DNA of 46,614 bases from Bacteroidota bacterium (lineage in GTDB: Bacteria > Bacteroidota > Bacteroidia > Chitinophagales > Chitinophagaceae). Location of the stretch: assembly GCA_029560415.1 (NCBI GenBank), contig JAKQKY010000010.1, positions 1 to 46,614 on the forward strand, given 5' to 3'. This document shows, piece after piece, positions 37,920-46,450 of the stretch. The notes below the pieces were generated by a model. The model did no database searches, was not told the DNA's origin, and worked only from the letters and a program-made list of their open reading frames with translations. Both the position numbers and the translations under genes were made by a program. Numbering within the stretch: position 1 is the first letter of the stretch; each line of letters begins with the position of its first letter.

Positions 37920-38180
37920 TTATTGTTCTTTTGCTTGTGTTAAACGGGTGAATTCTGAACCGCTGAAAATCTTGGACAATTTATTATCACTTGTTTTTTT
38001 CCATTCAGGGATATGTGTTTCAGAAACGATGCGCCAGAAATTTTTAGCTTTCAGATCTTCATAGTCTGCCGACTTTACAAAGATGCCAACGATGGGATTT
38101 CTTTTCTTAAACTCAATCTTTACAGATTTTTTAATCAGGATATCAGGTTCTAAAAATTTGGTGATCATTTCATTTATCAT
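37920..38180 (-). CDS. Small protein of unknown function
   Basis: This 86-residue protein begins MINEMITKFLEPDILIKKSV and contains EFKKRNPIVGIFVKSADYED and ETHIPEWKKTSDNKLSKIFS. It is charged, with no signal or membrane segment. Compact length and the readable beta segments suggest a real conserved gene, but I do not recognise the family. ATG 38180 is chosen over a longer reading from 38240; TATCTTTG at 38197-38204 on this strand, 17 bp upstream, fits a -7 element and supports the shorter form. Confidence 0.55.
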   Translation of the reverse strand: MINEMITKFLEPDILIKKSVKIEFKKRNPIVGIFVKSADYEDLKAKNFWRIVSETHIPEWKKTSDNKLSKIFSGSEFTRLTQAKEQ

Positions 38181-38422
38181 CTGTGCTAATTTTTGACAAA
38201 GATAAGATAAATAAAACCGGCAGGCTGATATATTATGCACAGGATATCGGGAACCCTTTTAAGAGTTCATTGTCAGTGTATAACACACCCAGGCTCATTC
38301 AATTGATGTATTGAAATACATTATCTATATGAAATATGAATAATGGGTATTGCTGCGGTAAAGAAAAAAATATCAATCTTAACTGGTTGTCGCACAGCTG
38401 ATAATAAGATAATTGAAAATGA

Positions 38423-38455
38423 TTGATGTTATTATGCTTAAAAACTATACCTTTG
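38423..38455 (+). promoter_or_regulatory. Candidate Bacteroidota-type promoter of the cold-shock gene
   Basis: TTG at 38423-38425 and TACCTTTG at 38448-38455 are spaced 22 bases apart, fitting the Bacteroidota -33/-7 consensus. The -7 element lies 29 bp before the ATG, giving a short leader. Confidence 0.6.
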
Positions 38456-38484
38456 CACTTTATTAATACAATACAATCAAAAAA

Positions 38485-38688
38485 ATGGACACTAAAAATC
38501 AAGGAACCGTAAAGTTTTTCAACTCTGAAAAAGGATTCGGATTTATTAAACACGCTGAGTCTGACAAAGAAACTTTTGTACACGTTAGCGGGTTAATTAA
38601 TGACATTAAAGAAGGCGATAAAGTAGAATTCGAACTTCAAAATGGTAAAAAAGGTATGAATGCTGTTAATGTAACAGTTATTGGATAA
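38485..38688 (+). CDS. Cold-shock domain protein
   Basis: This 67-residue protein is a single cold-shock domain that binds single-stranded nucleic acid. GTVKFFNSEKGFGFIKHA contains RNP-1 (KGFGFI) and ETFVHVSGLI is the RNP-2 region (FVHVS). Length is normal for the CspA family. It is a stand-alone unit with its own promoter and a strong terminator at 38712. The 5' leader is short, unlike the long cold-responsive leader of E. coli cspA, so cold induction by an RNA thermosensor is not evident. Confidence 0.95.
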   Translation: MDTKNQGTVKFFNSEKGFGFIKHAESDKETFVHVSGLINDIKEGDKVEFELQNGKKGMNAVNVTVIG

Positions 38689-38711
38689 TTTTAAGTCATT
38701 TTAATTAATTA

Positions 38712-38745
38712 GGGTTACTGCTCATAACAGTAACCCATTTTTTTT
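38712..38745 (+). terminator. Rho-independent terminator after the cold-shock gene
   Basis: GGGTTACTG (38712-38720) pairs perfectly with CAGTAACCC (38728-38736) across CTCATAA, followed by ATTTTTTTT. Confidence 0.92.
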
Positions 38746-38837
38746 GCCTAAATTTTTTATAATTGATCACGGGAGCCCACCAGTTAATATAATTTCACTC
38801 TACATTTGCTTCCTGTTTCACCTCAAAATTTCATTTC

Positions 38838-39662
38838 ATGAAAATGTTCTTCCTTGCTATCGTTATGTTATCAGCAACAAGCATCTTTGCCCAAAAAGAA
38901 GCTAAAATAAAACTTGCCCGCGGGCAGAAAATTGCGGTAACGGCTACCAGCAGCATGGAAGCTGATATGGGCATGGCTATGCAAAACTCATCTGTTACCA
39001 AAAATGAGATCATTGTACTTGATGCAACATCAGATGTTTATACTATTTCGAACACAATTACGTCATTAACCCTTTCGCTCGATATGATGGGCCAGCAAAC
39101 AACTTATAATTCAGAGAATGCTGCCGACAGGGAATCTGAAATGGGTAAAGGCGTTTCACAGAAAATCAATAAGCCCGATACACTACAGGTAAACGCACTT
39201 ACAGGAGTTCAAATCAACAGCAGGAAAAAAACAGATGCTGCAGAAAATGCCAACCCCATGAGCGGTATGATGGAAGCGCTGGGTAACAATGGCGATGACC
39301 TGGCCATTTCCAATGCATTTTTCATCATCCCGGAAGGAAAAAAAGCTGGTGATATTTGGACTGATTCAACCACAGATAAAGGAATGAAGGTCGTAAAATC
39401 TTACAGCATCAAATCGGTTGACAAAGACCTGGCTACTGTTACACTAACCGGCAAAACCGATGGAACTACAGAATCGGAAATGCAGGGAATGCAGTTATTG
39501 ATCAACATCAGTTCTAAATTAACAGGGGAATTACAAGTAAATACTAACACGTCAATGGTTTCCAAAAAGACACTGACCACTGATTTAACCGGCAGCATTG
39601 AAGTCATGGGGCAATCAACTCCTGTCAGCTCCAAATCAACCTTAACCATCACTTACCAATAG
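38838..39662 (+). CDS. Secreted protein, DUF6263-like
   Basis: This 274-residue protein has a signal peptide (KMFFLAIVMLSATSIFA, cleaved before QKE). The mature part is beta-rich and Thr/Ser/Met-rich: KLARGQKIAVTATSSMEADM, then FFIIPEGKKAGDIWTDSTTD, and a C-terminal strand set ending TPVSSKSTLTITYQ. The GDIW segment and repeated amphipathic strands resemble the DUF6263 group of Bacteroidota; I assign this with moderate confidence and no function. Many Met residues (MGMAM, SGMMEALG) are notable but no metal site is clear. Confidence 0.6.
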   Translation: MKMFFLAIVMLSATSIFAQKEAKIKLARGQKIAVTATSSMEADMGMAMQNSSVTKNEIIVLDATSDVYTISNTITSLTLSLDMMGQQTTYNSENAADRESEMGKGVSQKINKPDTLQVNALTGVQINSRKKTDAAENANPMSGMMEALGNNGDDLAISNAFFIIPEGKKAGDIWTDSTTDKGMKVVKSYSIKSVDKDLATVTLTGKTDGTTESEMQGMQLLINISSKLTGELQVNTNTSMVSKKTLTTDLTGSIEVMGQSTPVSSKSTLTITYQ

Positions 39663-39725
39663 ACGAAGAATACTTTTAGATTAGCTACAATGTTCACAAT
39701 GTAATGTTGTGAAATAGGAAAAGCA

Positions 39726-40931
39726 TTAGCTTTTTTTCAGCAGGCGTGCATAACCGATCGCTGTGATGATGCATAAAGCTGCTATTAGCATCCATAAGTT
39801 AAAGAAGCCTAACTGGTAAGCGGCCAGGGCACCGAGACTGCTACCGATCACCTGCGCCACACTCCAGGCCATGGTGTAAAGTCCTGCATATTGACCACGG
39901 TTTTGTTGAGTACTTCTTGAAATATAATAGCTGTTCATAAAAGGCATCGCGATCATTTCGGCGATCGTGATCATGAAGCTGAACCCCATCGCCACCAGTA
40001 ATCCATTTCCCGATGGAATATTGAGAATCGCATATGATACCCCCATGAGCAAGGTGCCATAACACATAAGCTGAAGATATGGTCTCCTTCCCTCCAATTT
40101 AAATACCAGCACCATTTCAAATAAGGCGATGAGTATTCCATTGAATGACATCACGGCACCGATCCAGAATTCGCTGAGGTAAAGTCCTTCTTTGAAAAAC
40201 AAGGGTACGGTAGTAAAGAGCTGGAAAAAACACACTGCGAATAGAACCTGCAATAACAGGAACCACAGGAATGGTTTATCACGGTATGGCGTAGCAGCAA
40301 TTTTTGCGGCCTGGGGATGCGGGGAAGATGCCAGTTGTTGTGAGAGAGGCACTTTTGGCAAAACCAACAACAACATAAAAGATGCCGCTATGTTGGTAAT
40401 GCCATCTGTCCAGAACAACAAATGATAATCGATCGATGCCAATAATCCGCCCAGGGCACTGCCAATACCCCAACCAACATTTATGGCGAGCCTTACCAGG
40501 GAAAATGATTGTGTACGGTTCTTTTCATTGCTATAATGGGCAATGGCCGTAGAATTGGCTGGTCGAAAAGACTCATTGACCATGCTGAGGAGGAAGGTAC
40601 AGATGCAGATGTTTTCATAGCTCCGCATTTGTCCAAGCACAATGAACAGGATGCCCCCGAAGAACAACGCTGCAAATTGGGTATAATAAAATCCAAACCG
40701 ATCGCTGACCTTACCACCCAGGAAAGCCCCGGTAACGGCACCTAAACCATAAATGGCTACAACAAGCCCGGCCTGTTTTGTGCTAAAACCGAGGTGACGG
40801 CAATACAGCGTCATGAAGGCTAGCACCATGGTACCGCTTCGGTTTATGAGCATAACAAAACTCAATAACCAGATACGACGGGTGAGGCCGCTATATGAAT
40901 TCCTGTATAATCGAATGGTTGCCTGTATCAT
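39726..40931 (-). CDS. MFS transporter
   Basis: This 401-residue protein has about twelve helices. GGKVSDRFGFYYTQFAALFF is the loop 2-3 signature (D-R-x-G), MLINRSGTMVLAFMTLYCR opens the first helices, and ALGGLLASIDYHLLFWTDGI follows helix 5. This pattern is seen in drug- and peptide-export proteins such as YajR and MdtH. The substrate is unknown. It lies 28 bp downstream of the thioesterase gene on the same strand, so they may be cotranscribed. The start at 40931 is the first ATG of the open frame. Confidence 0.82.
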   Translation of the reverse strand: MIQATIRLYRNSYSGLTRRIWLLSFVMLINRSGTMVLAFMTLYCRHLGFSTKQAGLVVAIYGLGAVTGAFLGGKVSDRFGFYYTQFAALFFGGILFIVLGQMRSYENICICTFLLSMVNESFRPANSTAIAHYSNEKNRTQSFSLVRLAINVGWGIGSALGGLLASIDYHLLFWTDGITNIAASFMLLLVLPKVPLSQQLASSPHPQAAKIAATPYRDKPFLWFLLLQVLFAVCFFQLFTTVPLFFKEGLYLSEFWIGAVMSFNGILIALFEMVLVFKLEGRRPYLQLMCYGTLLMGVSYAILNIPSGNGLLVAMGFSFMITIAEMIAMPFMNSYYISRSTQQNRGQYAGLYTMAWSVAQVIGSSLGALAAYQLGFFNLWMLIAALCIITAIGYARLLKKS

Positions 40932-40959
40932 GAATCTTCGTCTATTCGGTATTGTTATA

Positions 40960-41397
40960 TCATGTTCCTATGTGGAACGATGGTGATTTGGGTACAATAT
41001 CCAACAATGAAATGATTTCGGGCGATGGAATGGTTAATTTTCGATGAGCGGTATCCATCCAGGCGGCATCAATTACAATACGGGCAGCAAGTACGCCATC
41101 CTTCTTATGTATCTCATGTTCCATGCTCCAGCGACTATAATTTTCGGATCTTTTGGTTAACACGAGACTGATACTTATTTTTTCACCGAAAAGAAGCTCC
41201 TTTTTAAAAAAGCATTCTTCCCGGAACAGGATCGGGCCGATATGATTTTTTCGCATCAGATCCGGAGTGATTCCCGCATCCTGTAAAAAAGCCATCCGGC
41301 AATAAGCGCCGAAGTCGTAATACTTTGAATGAAGCACATGAAAATTCGGATCAAGATCAGACCAGCGAATGTCGAGTGTTTTAATATAGTTATCCAT
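40960..41397 (-). CDS. Acyl-CoA thioesterase, 4-hydroxybenzoyl-CoA thioesterase-like hotdog fold
   Basis: This 145-residue protein hydrolyses acyl-CoA thioesters. It starts MDNYIKTLDIRWSDLDPNFH and continues VLHSKYYDFGAYCRMAFLQD, matching the hotdog D-x-D-x-x-x-H-V-x-N-x-x-Y pattern with Asp as catalytic base; here L-H-S replaces V-N-N at the helix start. FFKKELLFGEKISISLVL is the central strand. I reject a longer reading from 41550, whose N-terminus overlaps the GT35 gene and the terminator. The ATG is only 17 bp past the T-run of that terminator. Confidence 0.78.
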   Translation of the reverse strand: MDNYIKTLDIRWSDLDPNFHVLHSKYYDFGAYCRMAFLQDAGITPDLMRKNHIGPILFREECFFKKELLFGEKISISLVLTKRSENYSRWSMEHEIHKKDGVLAARIVIDAAWMDTAHRKLTIPSPEIISLLDIVPKSPSFHIGT

Positions 41398-41413
41398 CAG
41401 AGTTGATTTTCGT

Positions 41414-41452
41414 AAAAATAAAAAATCCTTCCCGGTATGAGCGGAAAGGATT
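41414..41452 (-). terminator. Rho-independent terminator after the GT35 gene
   Basis: On the minus strand AATCCTTTCCG pairs with CGGGAAGGATT (one T-G wobble) around a short loop, then TTTTTATTTTT. It lies about 22 bp past the GT35 stop at 41474. Confidence 0.85.
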
Positions 41453-41473
41453 GATATGAATGATAAGATAAGC

Positions 41474-43135
41474 TTACTTATACATGATGTCATAATATTC
41501 TTTCGCCATCCGGTTACTATCAAACTGCCAACGAACATCCCGCATGCCATTTTTTACGATCTGCCTCCACACGTGAGCATTGTCGTAATACATTGGCAGG
41601 ATCTGGTTTTCGAGGATATCATACATTTTATCCAGGTCATATTCATCCTGCTCGTGAACGGTCATGTTGTTGTAATCGGCGATCGGTACCACAAAACCAT
41701 TATTGCCATGATTGATGAATTCCCTTATCCATCCGTCATTGGTACTGAAGTTAACTGCTCCGTTCATGGCTGCGGTCATGCCGCTGGTACCACTGGCTTC
41801 GCGGGGAACGCGTGGGTTATTCATCCATACATCGGCTGCCTGCTTTAGGCGCTTGCTTAATGTTAGTTCGTAACCAATGCAAACCGCCACATTGCGGTGT
41901 TCTTTGCTCAGGTTTACCAGGAAATTAAAATCGCTGATGGCGGGGTAATCTACCGGGTATGGTTTACCAGCCCAGATGATCTGTACCGGGTATTTTGTAT
42001 TGCTCATCAATGCTGCAAAACGTTCCTGGTTCCTGGTGATCAGTTCGGCACGTTTATAACCTGCAAAACGTCGGGCCCAAACGATGGTGATCACATCGGG
42101 ATTTAATAATTTACCAGTTTGATCTGCTACGATATCCATTGCTCTTTTCTTCAGGTATCTTTTACGGTCTACAAAGGCATCCACTTTATGATCATCCATG
42201 AAATTATACAACTGCTTGTCGGCCCAATACTGCCAGTTTTGTGCATTGGTGATGGCGGTGATTGAACATATGTCGTTGTATTTGGCCCACATTTCCCTAC
42301 TTACTTCGCCATGAAGCTGGCTAACGCCGTTGGCTAACCTGGCAAAACGCAGGGCTGCCAGAGAGTGATTAAAAAGATCATCTGTGATACCGGTAAGTTT
42401 GCGTACTTCATCTAACGGCACGCCGCAGAAATAACTCATTTTTTCGCAAAGAAACAAGTCGTGCTTTTCGTTCCCTGCTTCTTCCGGCGTATGCGTAGTG
42501 AACACAAGTCGCTTGCGCACTTCTTCTTTATTCCCGTATTTTTTGTAAAGGTAGAATGCAGCGCTGATGCCATGGGCTTCATTCAGGTGGTATACTTCCG
42601 GATTGAAGTTGAGGATATCAATTAGTTTAGCTCCGCCCACACCCAGCAGGATGAACTGGGCCACTTTGGTAGCTACGTTTGCATCATACAAACGATGAGA
42701 GATGGTTTGTGAAACGTAGTCGTTTTCTGGCAGATCGGTGCTTAATAAAAACAACGGGGCACTTTTAAATGTTTCGGGATTGAGGTAAAAAACCTTCACC
42801 CAAACCGGGTGTTCATGTATATCGATCTGGAATTTGATGCCGGTATCTTCCAGGAAATTATATTGCTTTTCGTTCCATTGCACCTGTAAAGTCTGATCCT
42901 GGTTACGGGCCTGGTCGTAATATCCATACTTCCATAAAATTCCGATCCCGATGAGGTTCTGGCGCAACTCATAAGCGCTGCGCAGGTGCGAGCCACTTAA
43001 ATAACCCAATCCTCCGCTATAGATCTTCAATGGTTGGTGTACGGCAAATTCCATGGAGAAATAAGCTACACGCTTCTGGTAGGCGCTGTCTATAGGAAAC
43101 GGGACTTCATATTTGGAAAAATTCATGCTGCTCAT
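41474..43135 (-). CDS. GT35 glycogen-phosphorylase-like protein with Thr at the PLP-lysine position
   Basis: This 553-residue protein matches the short bacterial alpha-glucan phosphorylase family: VAYFSMEFAVHQPLKIYSGG, GLGYLSGSHLRSAYELRQNL, VYHLNEAHGISAAFYLYKKY, TTHTPEEAGNEKHDLF, WARRFAGYKRAEL, AADVWMNNPRVPREASGTSG. The key deviation is Thr454 in TSGMTAAMNG: phosphorylases have Lys after that Met (GTxxMK), which carries pyridoxal phosphate. The codon is ACC (41776-41774). If PLP is not held by this Lys, the enzyme may have altered or lost phosphorolysis. The N-terminal DUF3417 domain of longer homologues is absent. A terminator follows. Confidence 0.85.
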   Translation of the reverse strand: MSSMNFSKYEVPFPIDSAYQKRVAYFSMEFAVHQPLKIYSGGLGYLSGSHLRSAYELRQNLIGIGILWKYGYYDQARNQDQTLQVQWNEKQYNFLEDTGIKFQIDIHEHPVWVKVFYLNPETFKSAPLFLLSTDLPENDYVSQTISHRLYDANVATKVAQFILLGVGGAKLIDILNFNPEVYHLNEAHGISAAFYLYKKYGNKEEVRKRLVFTTHTPEEAGNEKHDLFLCEKMSYFCGVPLDEVRKLTGITDDLFNHSLAALRFARLANGVSQLHGEVSREMWAKYNDICSITAITNAQNWQYWADKQLYNFMDDHKVDAFVDRKRYLKKRAMDIVADQTGKLLNPDVITIVWARRFAGYKRAELITRNQERFAALMSNTKYPVQIIWAGKPYPVDYPAISDFNFLVNLSKEHRNVAVCIGYELTLSKRLKQAADVWMNNPRVPREASGTSGMTAAMNGAVNFSTNDGWIREFINHGNNGFVVPIADYNNMTVHEQDEYDLDKMYDILENQILPMYYDNAHVWRQIVKNGMRDVRWQFDSNRMAKEYYDIMYK

Positions 43136-43262
43136 TTTTTTTGACGCTGCAATATAAAACTGATTTTCTAATCTTAATGTGTAAATAATACATATTTACC
43201 GGCATCATGTGGATATCTTCTTCCGGCCGGTATTAAAAATAAAAATTTAGTCTATACTGATA

Positions 43263-43290
43263 TTTATTTTTAGATTTGTCTAAAAATAAA
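43263..43290. promoter_or_regulatory. Operator-like perfect inverted repeat before mntR
   Basis: TTTATTTTTAGA (43263-43274) and TCTAAAAATAAA (43279-43290) are perfect 12-base reverse complements separated by TTTG. TAGATTTG at 43271-43278 matches the -7 consensus TANNTTTG, so binding here would block the promoter. The GTG start of mntR is at 43292. This is the expected site for DtxR/MntR-type autoregulation. Confidence 0.8.
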
Positions 43291-43291
43291 A

Positions 43292-43948
43292 GTGACTTTT
43301 ACTGCAACAGAAGAAAATTACATTAAGGCCATCTATCACCTTCAATCGGTTCATGAAAAAGTAAGCACTAGTTTGCTTTCGGAGGAGATGCAGACAAAGC
43401 CTGCTTCGGTGACTGATATGCTGAAAAAGCTGGAATTGAAGAAAACAGTTCATTACCAAAAATATAAAGGTTTTATTTTAACTGAACTTGGTAATAAGAA
43501 GGCAATCAGCGTTGTAAGAAAGCATAGGCTTTGGGAATATTTCCTCGTTAATAAGCTTGGTTTTGAATGGGACCAGGTGCATAGCATGGCCGAAGAGCTG
43601 GAACATATCAGCAATAATGAGCTTACAACCCGGCTGGATAATTACCTGGGCAACCCGGCTTTTGATCCGCATGGAGATCCCATCCCCGACAACAAAGGGA
43701 AGATGAAGATCCTGAAACAGGAGAACCTCGCCAATGTTCCTTTGAAAAAATTGCTATTTGTGAGCTCTGTTAAAAATCAAAGTCCCGAGATGCTGGAACT
43801 GCTCAATCATTATCATATTGGGATTGGTACATGCATCCAGGTAAACCGGCGCTTCGAGTTCGACGGATCGATAGAAATCAAAATTGATAAACAACCTGTA
43901 ACGATTGTAAGCAACCAGGTAGCCTTAAATGTTTTTTGTACGATATGA
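43292..43948 (+). CDS. mntR: DtxR/MntR-family metal-dependent transcriptional regulator
   Basis: This 218-residue repressor has an N-terminal winged helix (TEENYIKAIYHLQSVHEKVS, then LSEEMQTKPASVTDMLKKLE), a metal and dimer domain (RKHRLWEYFLVNKLGFEWDQ, VHSMAEELEHISNNEL with the conserved His and Glu ligands), and a C-terminal FeoA/SH3-like domain from about residue 145. The start is GTG 43292, matching the usual family N-terminus. Its stop overlaps the ATG of mntH by four bases (ATGA), so both are translationally coupled. The upstream palindrome suggests it represses its own operon when Mn or Fe is plentiful. Mn versus Fe specificity is inferred from the Nramp partner. Confidence 0.9.
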   Translation: MTFTATEENYIKAIYHLQSVHEKVSTSLLSEEMQTKPASVTDMLKKLELKKTVHYQKYKGFILTELGNKKAISVVRKHRLWEYFLVNKLGFEWDQVHSMAEELEHISNNELTTRLDNYLGNPAFDPHGDPIPDNKGKMKILKQENLANVPLKKLLFVSSVKNQSPEMLELLNHYHIGIGTCIQVNRRFEFDGSIEIKIDKQPVTIVSNQVALNVFCTI

Positions 43949-45879
43949 AAAGAACGATCAACCACGACAACTCCCTAAGCGAAGTACATGGCTCTGTGGA
44001 TACAACCACCCAGGCGAAGGGCTGGAAAAAAGCATTCTCCTTTCTGGGACCTGCATACCTCGTTAGTGTTGGATATATGGATCCCGGTAACTGGGCCACC
44101 GACCTGGCCGGGGGTAGCAAGTACGGGTATGCGCTGATCTGGGTACTGCTCATGAGTAACCTGATGGCTCTTTTATTGCAAAGCCTGAGTGCCCGGCTAG
44201 GTATTGTAAGAGGCAGAGATTTGGCACAGGCTAACAGGGAAACATACCCGAAAATGATCAATATCTGCCTGTGGGTACTTGCCGAGATCGCTATAGCGGC
44301 ATGCGACCTGGCTGAAGTACTTGGGATGGCCATTGGTATACAATTGCTCACTGGCTTACCATTGATCTGGGGCGTTTCTTTTACTGTTCTTGATACATTC
44401 CTGTTGCTTTACCTGCAGCGCCTTGGCATTCGCAAAATGGAAGCATTCATCATTGCACTGATCGGCGTGATCGGCTTTTGTTTTCTCATTAATATCATCA
44501 TTGCGCAGCCACAACTGCATGAGATCATTAAAGGCTTTATCCCTTCCCTACCTGAAGCAAGTGAATTATATGCGGCTCGTGGAATGCACAATGCCCTGCC
44601 GCCGGAAACTGCCCTATACCTTGCGATTGGTATCATTGGTGCTACCGTGATGCCACATAACCTTTACCTGCATTCGGCCCTTGTGCAAACAAGAAAAATA
44701 AAACGTACCGACCAGGGTATTCAACAGGCTTTGAAATGGAGTTTTGTAGATAGTGCCATTGCATTGAACATTGCATTTCTTATTAATGCAGCGATTCTGA
44801 TCCTTGCAGCTTCGGTATTTTTTAATACCGGCCGAACAGATGTAGGGGAAATCAAACAAGCCCATGAACTTTTGTCACCGATGCTGGGCTCAACGGTGGC
44901 ATCCACTCTATTTGCCATTGCACTTATTGCAGCCGGGCAGAGCTCTACCGTAACGGGTACATTGGCCGGACAGATCGTGATGGAAGGATACCTGCAACTT
45001 CGCATTAATCCGCTGATGCGAAGGCTTATCACCCGGCTATTGGCCATTGTTCCTGCTATCATCGTGATTGCGATGTTTGGAGAAGATGAAGTTGACCGGT
45101 TGCTCATTTTTAGCCAGGTGATCCTGAGTCTTCAACTCGGCTTTGCCATCATTCCATTGATCCATTTTGTAAGCGATAAAAAAACCATGGGTAATTTTGT
45201 GATCAAACCAATCGTCCAGGTTCTTGCCTGGCTTGTAACATCTGTATTGGTTTACCTTAATATTAAAATGGTTAGTGGGGAAGCCATGGACTTTTTTAGT
45301 ACTTCAGAAAATATGTTTGCAAAGATCATGATCATATTTGCGGCCCTACTCTTTGTAGCCCTGTTGGTTTATAGTTTTATTTTCCCTTTGCTTAAAAAGA
45401 AAGTTGCTCCTGGTTCATCCATTCATATGCATCCCGAGATCAAAGGCATACAGGATATGGCCATCCCGGTATATAGAAAGATTGCTGTTGCACTTGATTT
45501 CAGTGAAAATGATTCAAAACTAATTGCTTCCGCTATCGGGCAAGCCAAACAAGAAACAACTTTTTACCTCATTCACATTGTAGAAAGTCCTTCTGCCATC
45601 CTGCTGGGAAATCAAACGGATGATTTTGAAACACAGAAAGACCGGGAACGGCTCAACTTTTTTGTAGCACAATTAAAAGACAAAGGTTTTGATGCGAAAG
45701 GTATACTGGGATTCAGGCATAGTGCATCTGAGATCGTTCGCATTGTTAAGGAAGAAGATGCCGATCTGCTGGTGGTTGGCGCCCATGGCCATACCGGGTT
45801 TAAGGATTTTGTTTATGGAGCTACGGTAAATACCGTACGACATGAATTGAAGATCCCTGTACTGGTAGTTACTTTGTAA
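43945..45879 (+). CDS. mntH: Nramp family divalent-metal transporter fused to a universal stress protein domain
   Basis: This 644-residue protein starts with an Nramp part of about 500 residues and eleven or so helices. SVGYMDPGNWATDLAGG has the metal-binding DPGN of helix 1 and IGATVMPHNLYLHSALVQ has MPH of helix 6. A linker SSIHMHPEIKGIQDMAIPVY leads to a C-terminal UspA-type domain from about residue 508: RKIAVALDFSENDSKLIA, and GAHGHTGFKDFVYGATVNTV near the G-x2-G-x9-G nucleotide motif. Mn2+ uptake is the expected role. The Usp domain may link uptake to ATP or stress state; this is inference. ATG 43945 overlaps the mntR stop. Confidence 0.92.
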   Translation: MKRTINHDNSLSEVHGSVDTTTQAKGWKKAFSFLGPAYLVSVGYMDPGNWATDLAGGSKYGYALIWVLLMSNLMALLLQSLSARLGIVRGRDLAQANRETYPKMINICLWVLAEIAIAACDLAEVLGMAIGIQLLTGLPLIWGVSFTVLDTFLLLYLQRLGIRKMEAFIIALIGVIGFCFLINIIIAQPQLHEIIKGFIPSLPEASELYAARGMHNALPPETALYLAIGIIGATVMPHNLYLHSALVQTRKIKRTDQGIQQALKWSFVDSAIALNIAFLINAAILILAASVFFNTGRTDVGEIKQAHELLSPMLGSTVASTLFAIALIAAGQSSTVTGTLAGQIVMEGYLQLRINPLMRRLITRLLAIVPAIIVIAMFGEDEVDRLLIFSQVILSLQLGFAIIPLIHFVSDKKTMGNFVIKPIVQVLAWLVTSVLVYLNIKMVSGEAMDFFSTSENMFAKIMIIFAALLFVALLVYSFIFPLLKKKVAPGSSIHMHPEIKGIQDMAIPVYRKIAVALDFSENDSKLIASAIGQAKQETTFYLIHIVESPSAILLGNQTDDFETQKDRERLNFFVAQLKDKGFDAKGILGFRHSASEIVRIVKEEDADLLVVGAHGHTGFKDFVYGATVNTVRHELKIPVLVVTL

Positions 45880-46450
45880 TAAACTGAATACGATCGTTGA
45901 TGAACTGGTTCCATTTTTCCTGTGCATCCGCTACCTGGCCGTTTTTTGTTTGACCGTCGTAGTCATTTTGCATCTTGTTCATGAGGTCGCAGCTTTCATT
46001 GTAAATACGAGGCAGCAATTCATTATAATTGCTTTTATTGAAAGTGGCATTTTGCAATTTATCAATGAATACGCAGGCTGCTATGTAACTGATATTGAAA
46101 TGATGTTGTTCATGATTAAGAATATAAGACGTATTCTTTCCGGGCTTTACCCAGGATTTATTTTTATTGAAATAACAATACACTTTTATATTCAGTTCTC
46201 CTTTGTTGCCACTGGTCTTAATATCGGCAGAGTATCCGAAACCTGATACAGTGATGGCAGCTACGGGGCCATTATCTGCCGGAGGTACGGCAAGGAAATT
46301 TCCCCAACTGAGTTTTTTCTCTGTATTGTAGTAGATAACTTCCTGCGGCGACATAGAACTCTGTGTCGTCCAGCTGATATTGGTGGTCAACTGTGCTGTT
46401 ACAGCTTGCCCGCAAATAAGTATAAAACAAATGATGTAAATCGATTTCAT
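45869..46450 (-). CDS. DUF922-family secreted putative zinc protease
   Basis: This 193-residue protein has a signal peptide (KSIYIICFILICGQAVTA, cleaved before QLT). The mature part starts with YYNTEKKLSWGNFLAVPPAD and carries HEQHHFNISYIAACVFIDKL, where H-E-x-x-H forms a zinc-metallopeptidase-like site; this combination is typical of DUF922 proteins, predicted Zn-dependent proteases. Activity is unproven. ATG 46450 is used; a longer reading from 46483 spoils the signal peptide. Its 3' end overlaps the mntH end by 11 bases, tail to tail. Confidence 0.8.
   Translation of the reverse strand: MKSIYIICFILICGQAVTAQLTTNISWTTQSSMSPQEVIYYNTEKKLSWGNFLAVPPADNGPVAAITVSGFGYSADIKTSGNKGELNIKVYCYFNKNKSWVKPGKNTSYILNHEQHHFNISYIAACVFIDKLQNATFNKSNYNELLPRIYNESCDLMNKMQNDYDGQTKNGQVADAQEKWNQFINDRIQFITK

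Noticed and set aside
39693-39713. Inverted repeat TTCACAA / TTGTGAA between two convergent genes as a terminator
   Set aside because: Seven AT-rich base pairs with no following T-run; not convincing.
41398-41550. N-terminal extension of the thioesterase to 41550
   Set aside because: It would overlap the GT35 gene end and read through the terminator hairpin; family homology begins at the ATG at 41397.
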